DNA of 48,550 bases from Candidatus Saccharimonadota bacterium (lineage in GTDB: Bacteria; Patescibacteriota; Saccharimonadia; Saccharimonadales; Saccharimonadaceae). The notes beneath the pieces are model-generated. The model ran no database searches. It was not told the origin of the DNA and was given only the letters and a program-made list of their open reading frames with translations. Shown here piece after piece: positions 23,623-32,075 of the stretch (position 1 is the first letter of the stretch; each line of letters begins with the position of its first letter). The DNA lies in contig JAKSSX010000005.1 in assembly GCA_024402895.1 (NCBI GenBank), positions 1 to 48,550 of the forward strand, in the 5' to 3' direction. The translations under genes and the position numbers were made by a program.

Positions 23623-24045
23623 CTATAGTTCTGCGCCTTTTCGCGCTTTATTTGCCCACTCGTCAGCCAATTCGTTGCCTTCCGTACCAACGTGACCACG
23701 AGTCCAAGTTAAGTTTACGCCCGGCTTACTCTCATAGAGTTCAAATAATTCCTGAACTAACTCAAGATTTTTGATAGGGCCAGATTTTTTAGTCCAGCCA
23801 TTTGCCTTCCAGCCTTTTGCCCACTTCGTGACAACATTAATCCAAAATTCAGAATCGGTAAAAATAGTGTCGCCTGGTTCAACAATCTTAAAAGCAGCAA
23901 TGAGTGCCATTGCTTCCATGCGAATATTAGTAGAATTTGCTTCTTTACCAAGAGCGACTGGCTGTTTTGCATCTAAATCAATAACGGCATAACCGCCAGG
24001 ACCTGGGTTTGGAGATGCAGAGCCATCGGTATAATAGTGTTTCAT
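23623..24045 (-). CDS. rnhA: Ribonuclease HI
   Basis: A 140-aa RNase H1 fold protein with the full acidic site: Asp7 in Y-Y-T-D-G-S, Glu44 in R-M-E-A-M-A-L, Asp64 in T-D-S-E-F, and Asp128 in N-E-L-A-D. His118 lies in R-G-H-V-G. It degrades the RNA of RNA-DNA hybrids (R-loops, Okazaki primers). I chose ATG 24045 over the GTG at 24051 because TATAAT (24053-24058, minus strand) lies 7 nt before it. The basic handle region is reduced (K-W-A-K-G-W-K-A-N-G-W). The CYTH gene follows at once. Confidence 0.95.
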   Translation of the reverse strand: MKHYYTDGSASPNPGPGGYAVIDLDAKQPVALGKEANSTNIRMEAMALIAAFKIVEPGDTIFTDSEFWINVVTKWAKGWKANGWTKKSGPIKNLELVQELFELYESKPGVNLTWTRGHVGTEGNELADEWANKARKGAEL

Positions 24046-24071
24046 TAACACTATTATACCCTAGTCATTTA

Positions 24072-25841
24072 TTAATGCGAAAAACCGTTGCCGATAATGA
24101 TAATAAAGTCAGCTTCAGTGTTCTTGAGGCTTTCTGGAATCGTAGTAGATAAGGTATGATCCTTGCCGTCAATCTTATAGAACTTCTTAAGTGCTTCCGC
24201 AGTAAGAGTCATCTTTGCGTTCTTTTGATAAATACGAACACCATCAAAACCACTTTGATCGCTTGGAGCATTAGCTGCATTCTTGACGTAGTAACCGTTA
24301 TTTTCTAGCTGAGTCTTCTCTTTACCGGCAATACCGGTAGCAGCAGTGCCGTTCATGACAGTAATCTGAGCATTTTCAGAAGTAAATGCTTCCGCACTAA
24401 GTTTGCGCTTCATGTAGCTCTTAATATTAGCGTATTTGCCAACACCGGCAGTTGGAAGAACATAGGAAATATTATTAATCATACCGGTCGTCATTAAAGC
24501 AGCTGGCTTGTCGTCAGTCGAGAAGAGAGAGATAGACTCAAGATTCTTCATATCAACATTGCTTGCAACCTTGAGAGCAGTCTTGATTTCACTATCTTTG
24601 AAGTCGGTACGAAGGTTATCGCCGACGGCATCTTTGATTTTCATAACAGCAAGTAGATCAGAGGTAATATTCTTTTCTTTCGCTTTCTTAATAATAGCTT
24701 CAAGAATGCGCTGCTGGAAGACTTCGCGGTTAAAGTTGCCATTAGCAGCACCATAGCCGCCATATGCGTTGCGTACGCGCGCTACAGCAAGCGCATGAGC
24801 GCCATCTAGATGAATTACCTGACCATTTGGATAATCGAGATATACTTTTCTTTGACCATTAATATCTTTAAGACCCTTCTTACTAGTCGTCTCGATCGTA
24901 ACTTCATTACCATCCCAACCCTGGCCTTTTGTTATAAATACTACGTCAATCCCACCAATAGCATCAACAATCTTTACGACCGCATCCCAGTTTGCGTGGA
25001 CTTTATAATGAACCTGGACACCAAGAACTTCAGTAAATGCATCAGCTAGTTTCTGTGCAGCTGCGCTTTCATTTTTATTCTTGGAATATTCACAGTAATA
25101 AATCTCATTAAACTTACCGGTGCCAGTACATGCAGTTGGAGCTTTAAGGTCACGTGGAAGGCTAACAGCCTTTGCATTACCGGTTTCCTGATTAATACTT
25201 AGAAGCATCATAGAGTCAGTAAGGAAGCCGCCGTCGTAGTTTGGATCATCCATACTATAACCTTCTGTACCAAAGATGATAATGTTCGTACGGCCATTCT
25301 CATCCTGCTTGAGCGGAGTGTCTGGGTCGGAAGTAATAAGACCTAGCAAAGTACCGCCATCCGTAACCTTAGCGACAAAATCATTAAGATAGAAATAGGC
25401 AGCAGCTAACCCAGCAAGAAGCAATAAGACAACAATAATGATTACTTTGCGCAAAATATGCTTTTTCTTCTTCTCTTTTTTCATCTTTTTGCGTTTTTCC
25501 TTCTTGCGCTCCTTTTTAGGAATTTCAGTTAAATCAGTAGGATCAACGTCTCTGACCTCTTCTAAGAACTCCTTAACAGCGTCTTCGCGATGAGAATCCC
25601 TCTCATCTTTAGCCTGTTTCTCTTCTAGGACTTCATTTTCAGCAATAAGTTCTTTGAGATCCTTCTTTTTACTAGGCAGCTCAAGGCTACGCTCAGTAGT
25701 GCGCGTATTTACGCTAATTTTCTTCGTCGCTGGTTTTTTAGCGACAGTTGTTTTGGCGACAGCTCTTTTAGTAGTTGTTTTGTTCGCAGTTTTTACACTT
25801 CCACTTCTCCGCTGTAGCCCGTCGATTGACTTGCTATTCAT
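24072..25841 (-). CDS. LytR-CpsA-Psr (LCP) family cell-wall ligase with LytR C-terminal domain
   Basis: A long charged cytoplasmic N-terminus (residues 1-128; Lys/Thr/Ala then Lys/Glu rich) precedes one transmembrane helix (about 131-151). The LCP catalytic domain (about 185-430) has T-D-S-M-M-L-L-S-I-N, S-L-P-R-D, D-A-I-G-G-I-D-V and H-A-L-A-V-A-R-V-R with the conserved Arg residues. A LytR_C domain (about 480-575) follows. LCP enzymes move glycopolymers from undecaprenyl carriers onto peptidoglycan or cell-surface proteins. The EpsG/Wzz/galE set nearby could make the polymer. A minus-strand TAAAAT (25848-25853) lies exactly 6 nt before the ATG. The N-terminus is unusually long and basic. 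Confidence 0.92.
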   Translation of the reverse strand: MNSKSIDGLQRRSGSVKTANKTTTKRAVAKTTVAKKPATKKISVNTRTTERSLELPSKKKDLKELIAENEVLEEKQAKDERDSHREDAVKEFLEEVRDVDPTDLTEIPKKERKKEKRKKMKKEKKKKHILRKVIIIVVLLLLAGLAAAYFYLNDFVAKVTDGGTLLGLITSDPDTPLKQDENGRTNIIIFGTEGYSMDDPNYDGGFLTDSMMLLSINQETGNAKAVSLPRDLKAPTACTGTGKFNEIYYCEYSKNKNESAAAQKLADAFTEVLGVQVHYKVHANWDAVVKIVDAIGGIDVVFITKGQGWDGNEVTIETTSKKGLKDINGQRKVYLDYPNGQVIHLDGAHALAVARVRNAYGGYGAANGNFNREVFQQRILEAIIKKAKEKNITSDLLAVMKIKDAVGDNLRTDFKDSEIKTALKVASNVDMKNLESISLFSTDDKPAALMTTGMINNISYVLPTAGVGKYANIKSYMKRKLSAEAFTSENAQITVMNGTAATGIAGKEKTQLENNGYYVKNAANAPSDQSGFDGVRIYQKNAKMTLTAEALKKFYKIDGKDHTLSTTIPESLKNTEADFIIIIGNGFSH

Positions 25842-25874
25842 ATATATATTTTATCATTTTAAGCACAAAAAGTT

Positions 25875-25903
25875 TTGCACAATGTGTTAAAAAGTTTTAT
25901 AAT
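25875..25903 (+). promoter_or_regulatory. Promoter of a candidate small RNA
   Basis: TTGCAC (25875-25880), a 17-nt spacer and TATAAT (25898-25903) on the plus strand, pointing away from the LCP gene into a gene-free region. Confidence 0.6.
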
Positions 25904-25909
25904 ATTTTG

Positions 25910-25968
25910 GCATTTTAACAACCGAACATGTTCGGTTTTACAGGGGCGAGGCGCTGTTCGGTTTTTAT
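25910..25968 (+). ncRNA. Candidate small RNA with two competing hairpins
   Basis: From the predicted start near 25910 the transcript contains the perfect palindrome AACCGAACATGTTCGGTT (25920-25937). A second copy of its right arm, TGTTCGGTT (25955-25963), is followed by five T. The left arm (25920-25928) can pair with either copy; pairing with the second forms a terminator-like stem. Only a 28-codon frame is open here. The region 25842-26016 between two minus-strand genes is otherwise empty. It may be a short regulatory RNA, or a decoy or attenuator. Confidence 0.42.
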
Positions 25969-25977
25969 ATTTACACC

Positions 25978-26004
25978 AAAAAACCGGCCTTTTATAGCCG
26001 GTTT
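25978..26004 (-). terminator. Terminator after jag
   Basis: AAACCGGC pairs with GCCGGTTT (25981-25988 with 25997-26004), loop of 8 nt, followed on the minus strand by a run of six T. It ends the rpmH-rnpA-yidC-jag transcript. Confidence 0.8.
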
Positions 26005-26016
26005 ATGTGGGTAAAA

Positions 26017-26490
26017 CTATTCGTCTTCTTTTACGTCTTTGCGGACAATATGTAGGCGGCGTTCGCGACCTTCACCTTTACTGAAAGTCTCAATATCGGA
26101 ATAATCCTGAGCGAAACGGTGAACGACACGACGATCAGCAGCATTAAGATCAAGGACCTTCTCATTGCCGGTGCGGCGAACATCGCTAATCCACTGCTCT
26201 GCCTGACGCTCAATCTTATCTGCGCGCTGGCGCTTGTAGTCTGCTACATCAATATTTACGCGAGTAACCTCTGCGTTGCGAGCAGAAAGAGTCATCATTA
26301 CAACGTGCTGAAGTGCGCGTAGGTTATTTGCGTTCTTACCAATCAAGAGCGAGTTCATGCTGGTTGATGGGATAGAAAGCTGGATAACGTCATCTTCGAT
26401 GGTCGAATAGACAGCTACGTTAATACCAAAGAATGACAATAAATCCTCAAGATACTTCGTTGCGAAGCGAATTGATTCATCTGTATTCAT
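26017..26490 (-). CDS. jag: Jag/KhpB RNA-binding protein (KH plus R3H domains)
   Basis: A 157-aa protein with a KH-II domain (residues about 25-95; the G-x-x-G loop reads L-I-G-K-N-A-N-N-L) and an R3H domain (about 98-150; N-A-A-D-R-R-V-V-H and G-E-G-R-E-R-R-L). It lacks the extra N-terminal Jag_N domain of longer homologues. KhpB binds RNA and in Firmicutes affects cell-wall growth. It directly follows yidC with 2 bp between, with AAGGAG before the ATG, as in the usual yidC-jag order near the origin. Confidence 0.93.
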   Translation of the reverse strand: MNTDESIRFATKYLEDLLSFFGINVAVYSTIEDDVIQLSIPSTSMNSLLIGKNANNLRALQHVVMMTLSARNAEVTRVNIDVADYKRQRADKIERQAEQWISDVRRTGNEKVLDLNAADRRVVHRFAQDYSDIETFSKGEGRERRLHIVRKDVKEDE

Positions 26491-26492
26491 AA

Positions 26493-27551
26493 TTATCTCC
26501 TTTTCTTTTTATTAGAAGCAGAGATGCGTGTAATATGTACCTTTTCGTCTTTTTTATTTTTATTTGCTGACGCATAATGCGTAGACTTTTTAACATCCGT
26601 ATTATCTTCGACGATGACAGCTTCCTTAGCCTCTTTAAGCTCTTTAAGGATACGCTTGTCAGCAGCAGCTTCCATTTCAGTATAATCGCGGCTGAGGATA
26701 ACTTTCTGAAGGCCGACGGTAATAATATTGTTAAGCAAGTAGTAGAATACAAGCGCACCAGGAAGGTTGATCATAATCATTAACATCATGAATGGCATCA
26801 TGAAGGTCATCTGACTCTGAGCAACAGCATTAATTTCGCTCTGATCTGCTTCTTTACCAGCAGCAGCATCTTTCATAATGTCGCGCATAGTGCGGCGCTT
26901 CTTACCTTTTTGGCGAGAAGGATCGTTCTGACGAGACATAATAAACTGAGTAGCTGCAGATAGTAATGCAAAGATAAAGATTACAATCGCACTCTTAGAG
27001 CCGAAACCAGCGGTAGTAGACAAATCAACCGTATTGAAAAGTTTTGGCTGGAATTCGTAATTTACCTTAGTAACGTCATTATCATTTGCGCCGAGGTCAG
27101 CAAAATACTTATTCTGCTGTTCAATAATCGTGTCAACTTTTGGAAGAGTTTTTACAAATGAATATGCGGAATGATCAACGTTGTAATTTTCGCGTGGGCG
27201 AGCAGCAACGTTAATAGCCGTAAAGAGCGCAATAAAGAGTGGAAGCTGAATAAAGAGGCTCAACATTGAGCGGAAAGGCTTCACATTCTTACGCTTGTAG
27301 AGATCCATCATCTGAAGAGATTCCATCTGACGATTTCCCTTACAGCGCTTCTTAATTTCTGCTAATTCAGGCTGAATCTCGCGCATAATGCGAGTCTGGT
27401 GAAGCTGACGCTTCATCATTGGCCACATACAGATTTTAGCGATAATAACAAAGATAATAATAGCTATACCGAAATCGCCGACTACTGAATAAATCGCAAA
27501 AAAGATATTTACGATTGGGCGTACGATAAGCATGTCAATTAAATCAAACAT
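26493..27551 (-). CDS. yidC: Membrane protein insertase YidC/Oxa1
   Basis: A 352-aa protein of the Gram-positive-like short YidC type, with about five transmembrane helices: I-A-I-I-I-F-V-I-I-A-K near residue 28, L-P-L-F-I-A-L-F near 103, one near 185, then F-M-M-P-F-M-M-L and L-P-G-A-L-V-F-Y-Y-L-L-N-N near 250-272. It contains a large insert of about 60 residues between helices 2 and 3 and a Lys-rich cytoplasmic tail. It inserts membrane proteins with or without SecYEG. AGGAG lies upstream of ATG 27551, spaced rather far. It follows rnpA. Confidence 0.95.
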   Translation of the reverse strand: MFDLIDMLIVRPIVNIFFAIYSVVGDFGIAIIIFVIIAKICMWPMMKRQLHQTRIMREIQPELAEIKKRCKGNRQMESLQMMDLYKRKNVKPFRSMLSLFIQLPLFIALFTAINVAARPRENYNVDHSAYSFVKTLPKVDTIIEQQNKYFADLGANDNDVTKVNYEFQPKLFNTVDLSTTAGFGSKSAIVIFIFALLSAATQFIMSRQNDPSRQKGKKRRTMRDIMKDAAAGKEADQSEINAVAQSQMTFMMPFMMLMIMINLPGALVFYYLLNNIITVGLQKVILSRDYTEMEAAADKRILKELKEAKEAVIVEDNTDVKKSTHYASANKNKKDEKVHITRISASNKKKRR

Positions 27552-27577
27552 ATTTTTTCACACTCCTAATGGGGCTA

Positions 27578-27919
27578 TTATATTATTTTTGCCTCAATAA
27601 GTAAATTATGGATTAGATTGCGGAGCTCTTTGAACTCTATCGTAGCGATTTCTTTCGTATAGACAATAAAAATACAGTCGACCGGTTGTTGGATTTTCGG
27701 CAATTCCAAACGAATAGCCTCATAAACCCGACGACGTATTTTATTACGGCCGACTGCTGCTTTTAAAACTTTTTTACTTACGACAACTGCGTAGCGCTGT
27801 TTTTTACGAGCGTTAGATGCAAAAACCAGGGATATTTTAGAATCCCTGATTGTTTTGCCGTGTTGGTAAGTGTATCTTACCCCACCGCGTGAATGAAATC
27901 GGTATAACCTAGATAACAT
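27578..27919 (-). CDS. rnpA: Ribonuclease P protein component
   Basis: A 113-aa basic protein with the R-x-x-x-x-R-x-x-R RNA-binding signature G-R-N-K-I-R-R-R-V-Y-E-A-I-R at residues 69-82 and the usual V-V-V-S-K-K strand before it. It works with the RNase P RNA to mature tRNA 5' ends. The gene starts 4 bp after the rpmH stop, the standard origin-side pair. Confidence 0.95.
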   Translation of the reverse strand: MLSRLYRFHSRGGVRYTYQHGKTIRDSKISLVFASNARKKQRYAVVVSKKVLKAAVGRNKIRRRVYEAIRLELPKIQQPVDCIFIVYTKEIATIEFKELRNLIHNLLIEAKII

Positions 27920-27923
27920 CCGC

Positions 27924-28061
27924 TTATGCGCTAAGGCGTGCGCGACCCTTAATGCGACGGCGAGCGAGAACCTTGCGGCCGCTTACAGTAGCGTTGCGTT
28001 TGCGGAAACCGTGCTCAACTTTGCGTTGGCGCTTGTGTGGTTGATAAGTGCGCTTTGGCAT
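27924..28061 (-). CDS. rpmH: Ribosomal protein L34
   Basis: A 45-aa protein: [20 protein letters not shown] then [20 protein letters not shown]. This is the full bL34 consensus. AGGAAAG before the ATG serves as ribosome site. It is the first gene of the rpmH-rnpA-yidC-jag unit and is divergent from dnaA across the probable origin. Confidence 0.97.
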   Translation of the reverse strand: MPKRTYQPHKRQRKVEHGFRKRNATVSGRKVLARRRIKGRARLSA

Positions 28062-28302
28062 AATTACTTTCCTGACTTTCTAATTATTGTTTTATTTAAA
28101 GAATTATGTCTATTTTACTATTTTTTTGGGGATTTTTCAACTGTTTTTCCACAGCACTCTTCCCTATAAGTTAAAGGCCTGTGGAAATCTCGTATCTGTT
28201 AATGTATTGCAAGTATTAGAAAATATTTAGTTTTGGGCAGATTTCGCTATTAAACTGTGGAAAACTCTGTATAATAAGTGCAGAAGAGGAGGTCATAAAG
28301 AG
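28062..28302. other. rpmH-dnaA intergenic region with DnaA boxes (oriC part 1)
   Basis: An AT-rich 241-bp region. DnaA boxes matching TTTTCCACA lie at 28145-28153 (plus) and 28256-28264 (minus); a one-mismatch box lies at 28180-28188 (minus). The box at 28256 is directly before the dnaA -10 (TATAAT, 28270-28275), suggesting DnaA autoregulation. No gene is seen. Confidence 0.75.
28270..28293 (+). promoter_or_regulatory. dnaA -10 box and ribosome-binding site
   Basis: TATAAT at 28270-28275 and AGGAGGT at 28287-28293, 9 nt before the ATG. dnaA therefore has a short leader with a strong Shine-Dalgarno and is not leaderless. Confidence 0.7.
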
Positions 28303-29691
28303 ATGCCTAATGAATGGCAAACAGTTCTGGACGAGATTAAGAAAAATGTCACCGAGATGGCCTTTAATACTTTTTTGGTTAATATAAAGTTCGTCTCTTA
28401 CGAAAATAATATCGTTACCTTCTCTGTTCATAATTCTTTTATAAAGCCTAATATTGAGAAAAAATACAAAAGCCAGGTATTAAAGGCGCTCAATACTGCT
28501 GGCTACATTTGTGATGATTTTAATATTATCGTCGACGATCAGGCAGCTAAGAAAACCGTTATTCGTCGCCCAGTAGAGACTACACCAGTTCCGGCTCCAG
28601 TTTCTGTACATACCGGAAGCTATCAACCGGCTTCAGTCGGCTCTATCGCTAATGGATTTGTTTCTACCCTCACCTCTAATACGGGTCTAAGTTCAAAATA
28701 TCTTCTAGATAATTATGTTGTTGGCGGCAGTAATGACATGGCTGTAAGTGCTGCTCGTGCAATTATTGAGCATCCAGGAACTAGTTATAACCCATTCTTT
28801 ATTTACGGTGGATCCGGCTATGGTAAAACTCACCTTATTCAGGCTATCGGTAATGAAATTCACAAACTTCACCCAGAGATGAATATTCTATATGTTACTA
28901 TCGAGCAGTTCTATGGTGATTTCGTTTATTCCTTACAAAAAAAGAAGCTGGATGACTTTAAAAATAAATATCGCAATCTCGATGTATTGATCGTGGACGA
29001 TTTTCAGTTTATTCAAGGTAAGGCTGAATCTCAGAATGAGTTTTTCCACACATTTAATGAGCTATATGCAAATAACAAACAGGTAATTGTTGCCGCTGAT
29101 AGGCTTCCTAGCCAGATTGCCACAGTTGACCCTCGTTTGGCATCCCGCTTAACTCAGGGCATTTCGTTTGATATTCAGCTCCCCGATTTCGAAACACGTT
29201 GCGCAATTATTCATACAAAGGCAGAAATGCTTGGACAAATGCTCGATAATGTAACTGTTGAATTCTTGGCGGAAAACTTTGGCACTAATATTCGCGATCT
29301 CGAAGGCGAATTAAATAGAATTCTTCTTCTCGCAGATGTTCGCGGCGTACCAACCAGCGATATTATTAAAGATATTACCCCTGTTAGCCAGCCAACTCAG
29401 CATCGCATTACACCTAAGCAATTAATCGAGAGGGTCGCTAAATATTACGGCCTCACATCTAAGGATTTGCTCGGAACTAGCCGTGTAAAAGATATTAAAA
29501 ACGCACGCCAGATCGCAATGTATCTCATGAACGAAGAGCTTGGATTAAGTACTGTAAAGATTGGCAACGAGTTTAGCAAAGATCACACCACTATTATGCA
29601 TGGTGTAAAAATTATTAAGACTAATCTTAAGAGCGATTTCAATCTTCGTGAACAGGTTTCAGAGCTTAGAGGTAAGATTTATGCAAACTAA
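28303..29691 (+). CDS. dnaA: Chromosomal replication initiator DnaA
   Basis: The 462-aa product has domain I (residues 1-80), a short linker (80-110), an AAA+ domain with Walker A G-G-S-G-Y-G-K-T (169-176) and Walker B L-I-V-D-D (229-233), sensor regions, and domain IV with D-H-T-T-I-M-H-G, the DnaA-box-binding helix. It binds DnaA boxes, melts oriC and loads the helicase. The length is normal. Boxes lie on both sides of the gene. Confidence 0.98.
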   Translation: MPNEWQTVLDEIKKNVTEMAFNTFLVNIKFVSYENNIVTFSVHNSFIKPNIEKKYKSQVLKALNTAGYICDDFNIIVDDQAAKKTVIRRPVETTPVPAPVSVHTGSYQPASVGSIANGFVSTLTSNTGLSSKYLLDNYVVGGSNDMAVSAARAIIEHPGTSYNPFFIYGGSGYGKTHLIQAIGNEIHKLHPEMNILYVTIEQFYGDFVYSLQKKKLDDFKNKYRNLDVLIVDDFQFIQGKAESQNEFFHTFNELYANNKQVIVAADRLPSQIATVDPRLASRLTQGISFDIQLPDFETRCAIIHTKAEMLGQMLDNVTVEFLAENFGTNIRDLEGELNRILLLADVRGVPTSDIIKDITPVSQPTQHRITPKQLIERVAKYYGLTSKDLLGTSRVKDIKNARQIAMYLMNEELGLSTVKIGNEFSKDHTTIMHGVKIIKTNLKSDFNLREQVSELRGKIYAN

Positions 29692-29946
29692 CTGTGGAAA
29701 ACTTGTTAAAAAGTCCGTAGAAAAATCTGCGCAAAAAACGTGGAAGCAAATTGTGGATAAATTAGTAAATTTACAGGATGCTAAAGTTTTAAACGAGTTT
29801 TACAGAATTTGGCAAAGTTTTACGCAAGTAGTTTTAACAAGTAAAATTGGCAATTTCAATCTGTTAACTAGTAAGTTTTGCACATTTTCCACATATACTA
29901 CTAATACTATTACTTATTAAATAAGGAACAAAGGAAGGGAGAAAAA
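29692..29946. other. dnaA-dnaN intergenic region with DnaA boxes (probable oriC)
   Basis: Boxes lie at 29693-29701 (minus, TTTTCCACA), 29752-29760 (minus, perfect TTATCCACA) and 29885-29893 (plus, TTTTCCACA). They flank very AT-rich DNA (29760-29885). Just past the last box is a trinucleotide-like tract (29894-29920) which on the opposite strand reads TAG/TAA-type words, as in DnaA-trio elements. AAGGAAGGGAG before dnaN is its ribosome site. No gene is supported here. Confidence 0.75.
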
Positions 29947-31050
29947 ATGGAAGTAGAAGTTTTACAAACCAGACTTGCAAAGGCACTAAGCGTAGTAAGT
30001 CGCGTAGCAGCAAGCACAAAGGCAGGATTACCAATTCTTAGTAATGTTCTTTTAAGAGCAGATGGTAAGCAACTTACATTAACTGCAACTAATTTAGAGT
30101 TAGCAACAGTAGAGTACGTAAACGCAGAAGTTAAGAAAAGTGGTACTTTAACTGTCCCTGCTAGACTTTTATCTGATTTTATCTCCAATCTTCCAAAAGA
30201 TACTATTAAGATGGTAGCTGATGGTGAAAAACTTACGATCTCTTCCGGCAAGTATAAATCTACTATTAATGGTATTTTGGCGGATGACTTCCCTGAACTT
30301 CCAACTATCGATGAAAAAGAAGCAGTTTCTTTTAAAATTCCTGCCGATATTTTTAAAGAGGCTGTTAATCAGGTAATTATTGCAAGTAGTAATGATGCTA
30401 CTCGCCCTGCCCTTACCGGTGTTTACTTTAATACATTTGAAGGTTCCCTTTATATTGCAGCGACTGACGGTTATCGCTTGGCGGATAGAAAATTTGTTGA
30501 AGATGTTAAGAGTGAAATTAAAGCGATTGTTCCAGCTCCTGCTCTTCGCGAAGTTCTAAGTTCTCTTTCTGATAGTGTTGAGGATGTCGAAGTTGCTATT
30601 ATTGATTCTCAAATTCGTTTCCGCTTAGGTGAAATTGAAATTACTTCGAAATTAATTGATGCTAGCTTCCCTGATTATAGGCAGTTAATTCCAAGAGATA
30701 ATAAGGCAAAAATTAAACTCAACAAGACTGAGCTGATTCGTATGACGAAAGTTGCTGCATTGTTCGCGCGCGAGTCTGGCGGATCCGTGGTTTGTGAAGC
30801 TAAAAAAGACGAAGGAAGCTTTGGTGTTTCCGCGGTTGCTAGCGAGCTTGGGGAAAACTCCGCAACTATGGAAGCAGAGGTTACTGAAGATGGAAAAGTT
30901 ACGCTTAATTCCAGATATCTATTAGATGCATTAAATGTTATTTCTGATGAAGATGTGGAATATAATTTCTCTGGAAAGTTATCCCCAATTGTTTTGAGAA
31001 ATATTAAGAACGCTGATTACACGCATATTATTATGCCTCTTAAAAGCTAA
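29947..31050 (+). CDS. dnaN: DNA polymerase III beta sliding clamp
   Basis: A 367-aa clamp with three similar domains. Typical words are S-T-K-A-G-L-P-I-L-S-N-V-L near residue 22, G-T-L-T-V-P-A-R-L-L, F-P-E-L-P, A-T-D-G-Y-R-L near 178, and the C-terminal H-I-I-M-P-L. It tethers DNA polymerase to DNA. AAGGAAGGGAG precedes the ATG. The stop codon overlaps the recF start by one base (TAATG). Confidence 0.98.
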   Translation: MEVEVLQTRLAKALSVVSRVAASTKAGLPILSNVLLRADGKQLTLTATNLELATVEYVNAEVKKSGTLTVPARLLSDFISNLPKDTIKMVADGEKLTISSGKYKSTINGILADDFPELPTIDEKEAVSFKIPADIFKEAVNQVIIASSNDATRPALTGVYFNTFEGSLYIAATDGYRLADRKFVEDVKSEIKAIVPAPALREVLSSLSDSVEDVEVAIIDSQIRFRLGEIEITSKLIDASFPDYRQLIPRDNKAKIKLNKTELIRMTKVAALFARESGGSVVCEAKKDEGSFGVSAVASELGENSATMEAEVTEDGKVTLNSRYLLDALNVISDEDVEYNFSGKLSPIVLRNIKNADYTHIIMPLKS

Positions 31051-32075
31051 TGAACGTTATTCAAAAAATTAATTTGAAAAATTTTCGTTGCCATAACGAT
31101 TTTTCACTAGATTGTAATCGCCCTACTACTCTTATAATTGGAGAAAATGGCAGTGGAAAAACCTCTGTTTTAGAGGCGATTTACATGGCTTTGCGTGGAA
31201 AAAGTTTTAAGGCTGTGGATAAAGATATAATGCGTCGCGAATCTGAATTTTATCGCGTCGAAGTAGATCTTTGTGATGCGAAGAAAATTATTATTCGCTA
31301 TAATCCAATTCTTAATAAAAAAGAATATGAAATTGATGGTAAGAAAAGTATTCGTTTGCCGAAGAAAAATAAATATCCGGTAGTTCTTTTTGAGCCGAAT
31401 AATATTTATTTAATAGAATCTTCTCCATCTAGGAGACGCGATTATTTTGATGAATTATTCCGTCAAATTGATAATAATTACACAGTAATTTTAGGTAGAT
31501 ATAATAAGGCTTTAAAGCAGCGTAATGATTTATTAAAGAAAGAATTTGTCGAGCGTGATGATTTGTTTTCATGGGATATTCTTTGTGCGCAGTATGGCGC
31601 ACAAATAAAAGCGACGCGTTTAAAAATTCTCAAAAAAATAAATGAGAAAATGACGGAAAATTATCGCTGGATTGCAAAAAATGAGGATAGTTGTCGTATT
31701 GATTATGTAGGTGAAGATGTTGATGAAAATGCCTATATGGCGCGTTTAGCGGCCGGTTTTGAGCGTGATCGGGCCTTGGGTTGTACCTCTTTTGGCGTGC
31801 ATCGCGATGATTATAAATTTATTTTTAATGAATCTGATGCGGATGGTTCTGCATCGCGTGGCGAAATGCGCAGTATTATTTTGGCGCTTAAATTTATTGA
31901 GGCTGGAATTCTTGAAAAAGAAACTGGATATAGGCCAGTTGTTTTATTGGATGATATTTTTTCCGAGTTAGATGAAATGCGTCAAAAACATCTTGTGCAA
32001 AACTTTAAAGATTATCAGATGATTGTGACGAGTACGAATGTACCGGCCGAAATGACTGTTAATAAGAATTTATAG
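31050..32075 (+). CDS. recF: DNA replication and repair protein RecF
   Basis: A 341-aa SMC-like ATPase with Walker A G-E-N-G-S-G-K-T (31-38), the start L-K-N-F-R-C-H, S-P-S-R-R-R-D-Y-F-D, the signature region S-R-G-E-M-R and Walker B V-V-L-L-D-D-I-F-S-E-L-D. RecF helps load RecA on gapped DNA. It is translationally coupled to dnaN. Its end overlaps the convergent PEGA-like gene by 17 bp. Confidence 0.96.
   Translation: MNVIQKINLKNFRCHNDFSLDCNRPTTLIIGENGSGKTSVLEAIYMALRGKSFKAVDKDIMRRESEFYRVEVDLCDAKKIIIRYNPILNKKEYEIDGKKSIRLPKKNKYPVVLFEPNNIYLIESSPSRRRDYFDELFRQIDNNYTVILGRYNKALKQRNDLLKKEFVERDDLFSWDILCAQYGAQIKATRLKILKKINEKMTENYRWIAKNEDSCRIDYVGEDVDENAYMARLAAGFERDRALGCTSFGVHRDDYKFIFNESDADGSASRGEMRSIILALKFIEAGILEKETGYRPVVLLDDIFSELDEMRQKHLVQNFKDYQMIVTSTNVPAEMTVNKNL

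Noticed and set aside
25920..25937. Palindrome AACCGAACATGTTCGGTT as a LexA (SOS) box
   Set aside because: The Gram-positive LexA box has four bases between GAAC and GTTC; here there are two. The repeated right arm and T-run fit an RNA hairpin better. Not excluded as another regulator's site.
25927..26016. A 28-codon frame from ATG 25928 on the plus strand
   Set aside because: It has no ribosome site, lies over the hairpins and terminator, and its peptide shows no recognisable pattern.
29648..29920. 90-aa plus-strand frame between dnaA and dnaN
   Set aside because: It overlaps the end of dnaA out of frame and covers the DnaA boxes; composition is that of an AT-rich origin.
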